DNA of 32,526 nucleotides from an uncultured Verrucomicrobiota bacterium (GTDB taxonomy: Bacteria; Verrucomicrobiota; Verrucomicrobiia; Chthoniobacterales; SZAS-18): assembly GCA_937871685.1 (NCBI GenBank), contig CALMOL010000114.1:1-32526 (forward strand), in the 5' to 3' direction. A model generated the notes under the pieces. The model was not told the origin of the DNA, searched no databases, and saw only the letters and a list, made by a program, of their open reading frames with translations. Shown here piece after piece: positions 8,755 to 15,853 of this stretch. Position numbers and translations under genes: made by a program. The first letter of the stretch is position 1. Each line of letters opens with the position of its first letter.

Positions 8755-8788
8755 GCGTGGGTGGCGCTCGAAAGATCATGGGCGCGCG

Positions 8789-9412
8789 TCACTGCTTTTC
8801 CTTCAGGACCGTGTCGATGGCGAGGCCGGCCGCGAGCAGGAGGATGCTCAACGAGGAGTCCGCCTCGCCCGAAAGCGAAATGATGTAATTGTCGGCCGTG
8901 GTGAAGAGTTCCTTGCCGAGGCCGGCCCACTTCTTCGTCACGACGCCCAGCTCCGTCTCGCCGCGCAGGAAGCGGAAGTTCCAGCCCTTCCAATCCCCCT
9001 TCACCATGGCCACTTCCTGGTTGTCGGGCGTGAACACGCGAAACGCGCCGCCGAGCGAGAACGCCTTGGATACGAAGTAACCGAGCAGCGCGCCGCCGGC
9101 ATCCATCACATCCACGCGTGGCCGGAAGAGCGCCACGCCGCGCCGGATCGAGAACACGATCTTGTGCGATCCCTCGTCGGCCCCCTCGTAAACGCGCACC
9201 ACCGTGGGCATCAGCGCCTTGTTGATGAACAAGCGCAGCACCTTCACCAGCGTGGAAATTTCCTCGCGCGCCTCACCGATCTTGGCCTGCGACTCCGGGT
9301 CGAGGATGTCATAAACGTCCAAGAGCTTCAGCAGGCCGGCGTGCTCGCGGATGAAGTATTGCTTGCGGTTCAGCAAGGGGGCAGGCCTGGCGGCGGAGTC
9401 GGGAGAAAGCAT
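8789..9412 (-). CDS. Scramblase / LURP-one-related (tubby-like fold) protein
   Basis: The product is 207 aa. Residues ~15-65 form a helical N-terminus (LLNRKQYFIREHAGLLKLLD). From ~70 onward comes a beta-rich domain with alternating strands, such as HKIVFSIRRGVALFRPRVDV, GYFVSKAFSLGGAFRVFTP and MVKGDWKGWNFRFLRG. This is the pattern of the phospholipid-scramblase/LURP-one barrel. It ends with a hydrophobic helix (LSILLLAAGLAIDTVLKEK) that would fill the barrel or touch the membrane, as in tubby-like proteins. The bacterial role is unknown and scramblase activity should not be assumed. The start at ATG 9412 gives a clean N-terminus; an in-frame start at 9448 adds 12 unlikely residues. It lies downstream of the glycosyltransferase gene with a 176-bp gap. 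Confidence 0.75.
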   Translation of the reverse strand: MLSPDSAARPAPLLNRKQYFIREHAGLLKLLDVYDILDPESQAKIGEAREEISTLVKVLRLFINKALMPTVVRVYEGADEGSHKIVFSIRRGVALFRPRVDVMDAGGALLGYFVSKAFSLGGAFRVFTPDNQEVAMVKGDWKGWNFRFLRGETELGVVTKKWAGLGKELFTTADNYIISLSGEADSSLSILLLAAGLAIDTVLKEKQ

Positions 9413-9568
9413 CGGCGCATCTAACCCGCGAAGGGCGCCGCGCGTCAACCGGCGTCCGTCCGACGGAGAATTTTGACCCGACGGTTCCGTGTCTTGCGAG
9501 GTCGTGGCCTATCCTCGCCAACTCCGCGCTCCGTGTCGCCGCCGCAGGCGATGCGCGGCACGACCGAG

Positions 9569-9586
9569 CGGGAAACCAACTTCCCG
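9569..9586 (-). terminator. Weak hairpin just after the glycosyltransferase stop codon
   Basis: CGGGAA (9569-9574), six-base loop, TTCCCG (9581-9586). It starts 2 bp beyond the stop codon of the minus-strand glycosyltransferase gene. There is no T-run, so it may only be a 3'-end stabilising hairpin. The rest of 9449-9588 holds nothing recognisable. Confidence 0.3.
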
Positions 9587-9588
9587 TC

Positions 9589-10818
9589 CTATGACCTCGC
9601 CGCGCCGCCACGATCCCCAGCGCCCAACTCCGCGTAAAGATCAGCCGTCTGCCGCGCGATGGCGGCCCACGAAAACTTCTCCACCGCTCGCTTGCGGCCG
9701 GCGGCACCCATCGCGGCGCGGCGCTCCGGGTCGCGCATGAGCGCGTTGACGGCCGCGGCGAGGTCGCGCGCGAACTTCTCCGGGTCCACCGGCTCGAAGG
9801 GGCTCTCGGTCTGCTGCTCCAAAGAGACCTGTAGGCCGGTCTCGCCGTTCACCACCACTTCCTTGATGCCCCCCACGGCGCTCGCCACCACGGCGGTGCC
9901 ACAGGCCATCGCCTCGAGGTTGATGATGCCGAAGGGCTCGTAGATCGACGGGCAGCAGAACACGCCTGCGTGCGCGTAGAGCTCACGCACGATCGGCTTC
10001 GGCAGCATCTGCTCGATCCACACGACGCCCCCACGGTGCGCTTGAATCTCGGCCACCGCGGCCTTCATCTCCGCGGCGATCTCGGGCGTATCGGGCGCAC
10101 CCGCGGCGAGAACGACTTGGAAGCCTGGGTCGAAGTGCCGGATGGCCCGCACGAGGTGGATGATGCCTTTTTGCCGCGCGATGCGGCCGACGAAGAGCAC
10201 GAAGGGCCTCGACGGGTCCACGCCCAGACCGAGCAGGTGCCCCGACGGCTGGTCGGGATGGTATTCATCCGGATCGATGCCGTTGTAGATCATTCGCATC
10301 CGGTCGGGCGCGACGTTGAAAAGGCGTGACACGTCCCCGCGCGTTTCCTGCGACACGCACACCACCGCGTCGGCCATCTCCAGCGCGGTCTTCTCCACCC
10401 AGCAGGAGAAGTCGTAGCCGCGGCCGAGCTGCTCGCGCTTCCACGGGCGGAGCGGCTCCAGCGAATGCACCGTGATGACGAGCGGGATGCCGTAATTCAA
10501 CCGCGCGAAGATGCCGCCGAGGTGGGAATACCACGTGTGGCAATGAACCACATCGGCGTCGATGCCCGCGCCGTTCCATTGCACCGCGCGCTCGGCCGCG
10601 GCGAAGACGGAGCGAAGTTGCTTCGGCGCGGCGAACGAGGCCGAATCCACCGGGAAGCCGCCCACGGCCGGATTGGCACCCGGTTCATTTTGCCGGCCGA
10701 AGGTGCGAGCCTCGACGGTGATAAGCTTGGCCAGCTCGCGCGTGAGGTATTCGACGTGGACGCCGGCACCACCATACACGTCGGGCGGGAATTCGTTGGT
10801 GAGGAAGAGGGCTTTCAT
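9589..10818 (-). CDS. glgA: GT4 glycosyltransferase, glycogen synthase of the actinobacterial (GlgM/GlgA-Coryne) type
   Basis: The product is 409 aa, with a GT-B fold. The N-terminus MKALFLTNEFPPDVYGGAGV and then HVEYLTREL matches glycogen synthases of the Corynebacterium/Mycobacterium family, which elongate alpha-1,4-glucan or make maltose-1-phosphate from ADP- or UDP-glucose. The acceptor region has DVVHCHTWYSHLGGI and TVHSLEPLRPWKREQ. The donor domain has LFVGRIARQKGI, with the phosphate-binding RxxxxK, and the SIYEPFGIINLEAMACG motif whose E-x7-E pair holds the nucleotide sugar. ATG 10818 gives the family N-terminus; in-frame codons upstream to 10902 add unconserved sequence. No glgB, glgC or glgE lies alongside, so the pathway (glycogen, maltosyl phosphate or another glucan) is open. 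The gene is third in a minus-strand row after ndh and ppiC, but the gaps are 150 bp or more. Confidence 0.88.
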   Translation of the reverse strand: MKALFLTNEFPPDVYGGAGVHVEYLTRELAKLITVEARTFGRQNEPGANPAVGGFPVDSASFAAPKQLRSVFAAAERAVQWNGAGIDADVVHCHTWYSHLGGIFARLNYGIPLVITVHSLEPLRPWKREQLGRGYDFSCWVEKTALEMADAVVCVSQETRGDVSRLFNVAPDRMRMIYNGIDPDEYHPDQPSGHLLGLGVDPSRPFVLFVGRIARQKGIIHLVRAIRHFDPGFQVVLAAGAPDTPEIAAEMKAAVAEIQAHRGGVVWIEQMLPKPIVRELYAHAGVFCCPSIYEPFGIINLEAMACGTAVVASAVGGIKEVVVNGETGLQVSLEQQTESPFEPVDPEKFARDLAAAVNALMRDPERRAAMGAAGRKRAVEKFSWAAIARQTADLYAELGAGDRGGAARS

Positions 10819-10968
10819 GCGGGGCGGGACCGAGCATTCATCGCGCGCCGTCTCCAAGCCAGCCCCCATTTCCTCATGGGAGCTGCACGGACGTAAAATC
10901 ACGCCTCCCGAGGTGGATGGCGCGAAGGACCACGCCGTTCCCCTTGGAAGGCAAGCCCAACAGGGGTT

Positions 10969-12051
10969 TCAACCCTCCGGCTTCGGCGCGTCGTCCCACG
11001 GCCGGACTTCCACCTTGGCCTTGGCGAGGGCGTCCTTCAGCCAGGCGCGGAGGGCTTCCGCCTTTTTCGCGCGCAGCAGCACGCCGCGGATGATCGGCGT
11101 CGCCTCGGCGAGCGTGCGCGGCCCCGCCGGCAGGCGCGCCTCGGTTCGGATCACGTGAAACCCGAAGTCCGTCTCCACCAGCGGCCCGACTTGGCCGGCT
11201 GCGGTGCCGAAGAACGCGCCGTCCAGCGCTTGGGGGTGAGTGCCCATCGGGAAGGTGCCGAGGGAGCCGCCGGCCGACTTGGTGCCCAGGTCCTCGGAAT
11301 GCCGCGCGGCGAGCGCGGCGAAGTCCGCGCCGGGGCGCAAAGCCTGCGCGCGCAGGTCCTCGGCGACCTGGCGCTTGCGCGCGATCTCGGCGTCCATGGC
11401 GGCCTTCATCTCGGGCGTGTTGCGGCGGAGGCCGGGACGATCAATCTCCAGCTGCGACACGATCACGCCTGGCTTGGCGTTGATCTGGATGTGCGAGCCG
11501 GTCACGCGCTCGGGCCACTGGAACTCGGCGTCCTTTTGGTGCGCTTCGTAGTAAACCTTCGCCTCGTCCTCTGACACCATGAGGTCGCGCGTGAGCGCGG
11601 CCGTAAGGGCTTCCCCGCGCAGGGCGGCCGCGAGGACGGACTCGCGATATTCGTCGCGCGTGAAGCCGTTGTAGCTGAGGAAGCGCCCGTAGCGCTCCTC
11701 GCCGCCGTGGAAGTCCACCACGCGCCGCTCCGAGGCGTCAATCTGCGCGGCCGTAGGCGCGAGGCCGCGCCGCTCGGCCTCGGCCGCGATGAGGGAGCGC
11801 TCGACCAGCTCGTCGATGATGGCCGCGCGCAGCTTGCCGAGCGTTTCTCGCCCGGCGGCCGAGGCTGGGTCGAGCGCGAGCGCCTCGCGGCCGTTGCGCA
11901 GGAACGCCTCGACGAGCCGCCGCGGGATCGACCGCCCATCCACGGTGGCGGCGACCCCCGAGGGCACCTCTGCCCACAGGGCGGCGACGTAGCAAGGGAG
12001 CGCAACGACCGCAACGAGCGCGGCGCGGCGACGGAACGATCGGAACGGCAC
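10969..12051 (-). CDS. Exported PpiC/SurA-type peptidyl-prolyl isomerase (foldase)
   Basis: The product is ~360 aa and assists folding of exported proteins in the periplasm. A basic start followed by AALVAVVALPCYVAALWA forms a signal peptide; the Cys inside it could also suggest a lipoprotein, but no proper lipobox is present. A SurA-like helical N-domain follows (VDGRSIPRRLVEAFL, IIDELVERSLIAAEAERRG, and DEYRESVLAAALRGEALTAA). The parvulin domain lies around residues ~190-330, with HIQINAKPG, ALAARHSEDLGTKSAGGSLG and GPLVETDFGFHVIRTEAR, all standard parvulin signatures. A basic tail ends it. I chose GTG 12051 because the signal peptide follows at once. The frame is open up to an ATG at 12267, but those 72 extra residues are Arg/Ser-rich and look non-coding. 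The true start is uncertain. The 273 bp up to ndh hold no other gene. Confidence 0.85.
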   Translation of the reverse strand: MPFRSFRRRAALVAVVALPCYVAALWAEVPSGVAATVDGRSIPRRLVEAFLRNGREALALDPASAAGRETLGKLRAAIIDELVERSLIAAEAERRGLAPTAAQIDASERRVVDFHGGEERYGRFLSYNGFTRDEYRESVLAAALRGEALTAALTRDLMVSEDEAKVYYEAHQKDAEFQWPERVTGSHIQINAKPGVIVSQLEIDRPGLRRNTPEMKAAMDAEIARKRQVAEDLRAQALRPGADFAALAARHSEDLGTKSAGGSLGTFPMGTHPQALDGAFFGTAAGQVGPLVETDFGFHVIRTEARLPAGPRTLAEATPIIRGVLLRAKKAEALRAWLKDALAKAKVEVRPWDDAPKPEG

Positions 12052-12324
12052 GCGCGAGATTCGCCGTGACGACCGCCTCCTCAAGGCGATTCCGCGCCGG
12101 CCGGCCGGAGAGGGAGGGCGAATTTCTCGACACCGCGCCAATGAAAACCCGTGACGCGACTCGATGGGAAGCGGGCGCGCCGAGGGCTCGATCAGCAAGG
12201 GCGGCGCCCGGCCCGACCGCAGGGAGCTTGAAGAACGTGGGGTTCGGAGGCGTGCGAATCCAGTCAAAGGCGCACAGCAACCCCCACGAAATCAATACGT
12301 TTCGCGGCCCGGACGACAGTTTAA

Positions 12325-13764
12325 TCACAACGCCGAGGAAGCGGCAGGCGGACCGACTGGTCCCGAGGCGGCGGTCGAGGCCATGGGCGGGGAAGTTTTA
12401 GGATTGCTCGCGGTCGGCAAGGCGTAGGGTGAGGGCGGCGAGAAGTTTCGCAGCATGCCGATGTCGCGCGTGATGAGGCGAGAGCCGCGGTAGTTGAGCA
12501 GGTAAGCCCAAGCCCACTCGGCGAGCACGCCGAGCTTGTTGCGGAAGCCGACTAGATACAAAACGTGCACGAAGAGCCAAGCCATCCACGCCATGAAGCC
12601 GGAAAGATGCAGCCGCTTGAAGATGGTCGGGAACACCTCGGCAATCGCTCGCGCGCGGCCGATGGTGGCCATCGAGCCCTTGTCGAAATAATGGAAGGGC
12701 GTCGCTTGTCCGCCGGCCACGAGATGCCGGATGTTGGCGGCGGCGCACCGGCCCTGTTGCATCGCCACCGGGGAAAGGCCGGGCAGCGGCGTTCCGCCCT
12801 GGTGGGAGAAGTTGGCGGCGTCGCCCAGAACGAAGACGTTGGGATGGCCGGGAATGGAGAGGTCAGGGTTCACGATGGCGCGGCCGGCCTTGTCGAGCGG
12901 CGCGTCGGAGCCAAGCGTGCGCAGGAGCGGCGAGGCAGCGTTGCCGGCGGCCCATATCACGGTGCGCGACTCGATCCTTTCGCCGTTGGCGATCACCCCA
13001 AACTCGTCAACCCCCGTCACGCGCGTGCCAGTGCGAACTTCGACGCCGATTTCCTCCAACTGCCGGCGGGCGCTCTCGGACAAATCCTCGGCGAAGGCGC
13101 CGAGCACCCGCGGACTGCCCTCCAGGATGATCACTCGCGCCTTGGCGGGATCGAAGTGCCGGAAGTCTTCCGTCATGGAGTAGGTGCCGATCTCCTTGAT
13201 CGCGCCGGCCATCTCGACGCCGGTTGGCCCGCCGCCCACGATGACGAATGTCAGCGCGGCGCGGCGCTCGGCCTCATCGGTGGCCTTCTCGGCCAGCTCG
13301 AAGGCGGCGAGCATCCGCTGGCGGATTTCCAGCGCGTCCTCGACGGCCTTGAGCCCAGGGGCGAATTTCTCCCATTCGTCGTGCCCGAAATAAGAGTGCC
13401 GCGCACCGACGGCGAGAATGAGGTAGTCGTAGTCGAAGACAATGTCGTCGGTGAGGATGCTCTGGTTCTTGAGGTCGATCTGCCGCGCTTCGGCAAGAAA
13501 CACCTCGGTGTTTGATTGCTCGCGCACCACGCTCCGCAGCGGGGCAGCGATCTGCGCGGGAGCGAGCGCGCAGGTGGCGACCTGATAAAGCAGGGGCTGG
13601 AAGGTGTGGTGATTGCGGCGATCGAGGAGAGTCACGCGCACCGGGGCGTCGCCCAAAGCCTTGGCGGCCTCCAGGCCCGCGAAGCCACCCCCGATGATCA
13701 CCACGCGGGGCGGCAGCCCGGGAAGGTCGGCGGCGAGATCGTTCGGTCGGGTCAGGGTTTCCAT
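12325..13764 (-). CDS. ndh: Type II NADH:quinone oxidoreductase (NDH-2)
   Basis: The product is 479 aa: a single-subunit, membrane-associated flavoenzyme that passes electrons from NADH to quinone without pumping protons. The FAD site VVIIGGGFAGLEAAKAL is near residue 20, the NAD(P) site FVIVGGGPTGVEMAGAI near 180, and NVFVLGDAANF is the second FAD-binding stretch. MATIGRARAIAE and a hydrophobic C-terminal region (FMAWMAWLFVHVLYLVGF) are typical of NDH-2 membrane anchoring. The last ~30 residues are Pro/Ala/Ser-rich and probably disordered. ATG 13764 starts just before the Rossmann fold; an in-frame ATG at 13869 would cover the intergenic palindrome. It is divergent from the complex I operon, so both NADH-oxidising routes share one control region of ~190 bp. 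That arrangement suggests coordinated or opposite regulation. Confidence 0.92.
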   Translation of the reverse strand: METLTRPNDLAADLPGLPPRVVIIGGGFAGLEAAKALGDAPVRVTLLDRRNHHTFQPLLYQVATCALAPAQIAAPLRSVVREQSNTEVFLAEARQIDLKNQSILTDDIVFDYDYLILAVGARHSYFGHDEWEKFAPGLKAVEDALEIRQRMLAAFELAEKATDEAERRAALTFVIVGGGPTGVEMAGAIKEIGTYSMTEDFRHFDPAKARVIILEGSPRVLGAFAEDLSESARRQLEEIGVEVRTGTRVTGVDEFGVIANGERIESRTVIWAAGNAASPLLRTLGSDAPLDKAGRAIVNPDLSIPGHPNVFVLGDAANFSHQGGTPLPGLSPVAMQQGRCAAANIRHLVAGGQATPFHYFDKGSMATIGRARAIAEVFPTIFKRLHLSGFMAWMAWLFVHVLYLVGFRNKLGVLAEWAWAYLLNYRGSRLITRDIGMLRNFSPPSPYALPTASNPKTSPPMASTAASGPVGPPAASSAL

Positions 13765-13853
13765 GTCGGCGGGGAAGGGTGCCCCGAATCGGATCGTGCC
13801 GCCAGCTTGGCCGCGTGTCGCCAGGCTCCCGCGAGGGCATGATGCCGCGTTGC

Positions 13854-13871
13854 TTGTGAAACATTTCACAA
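13854..13871. promoter_or_regulatory. Perfect 18-bp palindrome of CRP/FNR-family operator type
   Basis: The site reads TTGTGAAACATTTCACAA. Its core TGTGA-N6-TCACA equals the CRP consensus half-sites. It lies 83 bp before ndh and 85 bp before nuoD, between the divergent genes. The AT-rich match stands out in GC-rich DNA. Binding by a CRP/FNR-like regulator is inferred; the regulator itself is not in the window. Confidence 0.65.
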
Positions 13872-13880
13872 ATGGGAGTT

Positions 13881-13916
13881 GCGCCGCGAAGGGCGCAGAG
13901 GGACCATCTTCCCTCT
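13881..13916 (+). promoter_or_regulatory. Two adjacent hairpins in the probable nuoD leader
   Basis: GCGCC/GGCGC (13881-13885 with 13892-13896) is followed directly by AGAGGGA/TCCCTCT (13897-13903 with 13910-13916). They sit 40 bp before the nuoD start and no Shine-Dalgarno sequence is visible. They could shape the 5' end of the operon mRNA; function is a guess. Confidence 0.3.
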
Positions 13917-13956
13917 CGCCGGGCGCCTTTCACCCATGCGCCGGGCGCTCCGGCTC

Positions 13957-15201
13957 ATGGCCACGCAGACCCTCGAAATCGGCGACACCCAAGCCCGCGC
14001 GCAGGCCGGCATGTCCGACCTCGTGGAGGACGCGGTGGGCGAAAAGCTCATCCTGAACATGGGGCCTTCGCACCCCGCCACGCACGGCGTGCTGCGGATC
14101 GTGCTGGAACTCGACGGCGAGGTCATCACCAAGGCCATCCCGGACGTCGGCTACCTGCACCGCGGCGACGAGAAGATCGCCGAGAACATGCAGTATAACC
14201 AGTTCATCCCCTACACGGACCGGCTGGACTACCTCGCGCCCCTCTCGAACAACGTGGCCTACGCCCTGGCCGTCGAGAAGCTGATGGGCTGGGAATTGCC
14301 GCCGCGCGGCAAGGCGATCCGGGTGATCTGCTGCGAGCTGGCGCGCATCTCAGCGCACCTGCTGGGACTCGGGGCCTTCGCCATGGACACCGGGGCGATG
14401 TCGGTCTTCCTCTACACGTTCACGGAGCGCGAGAAGATCTACAACCTGATCGAGACGCTCACCGGCGCGCGCTTCACGACGAGCTACACGCGCATCGGCG
14501 GCCAGATCCGCGACCTGCCCGAGGGCTACGGCGCGCAGGTGCTGAAGTTCGTGGACGGCTTCCTCCCCGTGATGGACGAGCTGGACAAGCTGCTCCAGCG
14601 CAACCCCATCTTCATGAACCGCACGCGCGACCTCGGCGTGATTTCGAAGGAGCAGGCCATCACCTACGGCCTGACCGGCCCGAACCTGCGCGGCTCCGGC
14701 GTGGAATACGACGTGCGGAAGGCCAACCCGTATCTCGACTACGAGCGCTACGACTTCGACATCCCCGCCGGCACGGTGGGCGACTGCTACGACCGCTACA
14801 TGACGCGCGGCCTGGAGATGCGCGAGAGCGCCAAGATCCTGCGCCAGGCCGTGGAGAAGCTGCCCGACGGCCCGATCAACGTCGAGGACGGCAAGAATTT
14901 CCTCCCGCCCAAGGAGCGCGTGATGAAGAAGATGGAGGAATTGATCCACCAGTTCATGATCGTCACCGAGGGGATCAAGGCGCCGCCCGGCGAGGTGTAT
15001 TTCGGCGCGGAGAACCCGAAGGGCGAGCTGGGCTTCTACATCCGCTCGCGCGGCGGTGGCGTGCCGCACCGGCTGAAGATCCGCGCCCCAAGCTTCGTGA
15101 ACCTTTCCATTCTGCCCGAGCTGCTGCCCGGCCATCTCATGAGCGACGTGGTCTCGATCCTCGGCTCGCTCGACTTCGTGATGGGCGAGTGCGACCGCTG
15201 A
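13957..15201 (+). CDS. nuoD: NADH-quinone oxidoreductase subunit D (49-kDa subunit)
   Basis: The product (414 aa) is part of the connecting Q-module of complex I. It lines the quinone pocket at the end of the iron-sulfur chain. Family signatures are LNMGPSHPATHGVLR near the N-terminus, PDVGYLHRGDEKIAE, the Tyr/His region of the quinone site, TRIGGQIRDLPEG and the C-terminal GSLDFVMGECDR. The length is normal for stand-alone NuoD, and there is no fusion to NuoC. Start: ATG 13957 (MATQTLEIGD) is preferred; in-frame codons at 13936 and 13879 would add basic, unconserved residues. It is the first gene of the operon here. nuoA, B and C are not upstream, because ndh occupies that side in the opposite direction. 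They must lie elsewhere if the complex is complete. Confidence 0.97.
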   Translation: MATQTLEIGDTQARAQAGMSDLVEDAVGEKLILNMGPSHPATHGVLRIVLELDGEVITKAIPDVGYLHRGDEKIAENMQYNQFIPYTDRLDYLAPLSNNVAYALAVEKLMGWELPPRGKAIRVICCELARISAHLLGLGAFAMDTGAMSVFLYTFTEREKIYNLIETLTGARFTTSYTRIGGQIRDLPEGYGAQVLKFVDGFLPVMDELDKLLQRNPIFMNRTRDLGVISKEQAITYGLTGPNLRGSGVEYDVRKANPYLDYERYDFDIPAGTVGDCYDRYMTRGLEMRESAKILRQAVEKLPDGPINVEDGKNFLPPKERVMKKMEELIHQFMIVTEGIKAPPGEVYFGAENPKGELGFYIRSRGGGVPHRLKIRAPSFVNLSILPELLPGHLMSDVVSILGSLDFVMGECDR

Positions 15202-15210
15202 AATGATTTA

Positions 15211-15283
15211 GCCACGGAGACACAGAGGTCACAGAGAACTGAATCTTTCTTCCCCATCTCCGTGCGCCCTGTGCCTCTGTGGC
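15211..15283. repeat. 'CACAGAG'-family palindromic element in the nuoD/nuoE gap (A1)
   Basis: The 5' arm GCCACGGAGACACAGAGG... (15211-15236) pairs with the 3' arm ...GCCTCTGTGGC (15258-15283) over 26 positions with about six mismatches and a 21-nt loop. It occupies most of the 100-bp gap. The same family recurs before nuoJ (element A2). Such 'accacagaggacacagag' repeats are widespread in several bacterial phyla, which is general knowledge. Confidence 0.85.
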
Positions 15284-15301
15284 AAAAACCTGATCCATCC
15301 A

Positions 15302-15835
15302 ATGAGCGCCGCCGCCGAAGAGATTCCCACGCTGCCGTCCGTTCCTGCCGAGCTGGAAGCGCGCATCGACGAGGCGATCACGCACTACCCGCCCGATTTC
15401 AAGCGCTCGGCGACTTTGCCGCTGCTGCACTTGCTGCAGGAGCACTTCGGCTTCCTCGGGGCGGGCACGGAGGAATGGGTGGCCCACAAGCTGGGCCTGG
15501 AGCCGGTGAACGTGTATGAGGTCATCACGTTCTACCCGATGTTTCGACGGGCGCCGGCGGGGCGGCACCACATCCGCGTGTGCCGCACGCTCTCGTGCGC
15601 GCTGGGTGGCTCCTACGAGCTGATGCGACAGCTTTGCGAGCTGGCGAAGATCGACCGCTCGCACGCCACGCACCACGCGCCGGTTTCCAACGCGGCCGAC
15701 GGCAAGTTCTCCATCGAGTTCGTCGAGTGCCTCGCCTCCTGCGGCACCGCCCCCGTGTGCATGGTGGACGACGATTTCTACGAGAACGTGGCGACCAAGG
15801 AGGCCGCCGCGCAAATTCTCCAGCGCTACGAGTAG
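15302..15835 (+). CDS. nuoE: NADH-quinone oxidoreductase subunit E (24-kDa, 2Fe-2S)
   Basis: The product (177 aa) is a peripheral N-module subunit with a thioredoxin-like fold carrying the off-pathway [2Fe-2S] cluster N1a. The four ligands are visible: Cys94 and Cys99 in VCRTLSCALGG, then Cys143 and Cys147 in VECLASCGTAPVC. The helical N-domain (residues 18-75) has the family's HYPPDFKRSATLPLLHLLQ and ends in VYEVITFYPMF. ATG 15302 follows 18 bp after the end of palindromic element A1. The stop lies 18 nt before nuoF, so the two are tightly linked. Length and motifs are ordinary for the family. Confidence 0.96.
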   Translation: MSAAAEEIPTLPSVPAELEARIDEAITHYPPDFKRSATLPLLHLLQEHFGFLGAGTEEWVAHKLGLEPVNVYEVITFYPMFRRAPAGRHHIRVCRTLSCALGGSYELMRQLCELAKIDRSHATHHAPVSNAADGKFSIEFVECLASCGTAPVCMVDDDFYENVATKEAAAQILQRYE

Positions 15836-15853
15836 TTCCGACCCGCCACGCTC

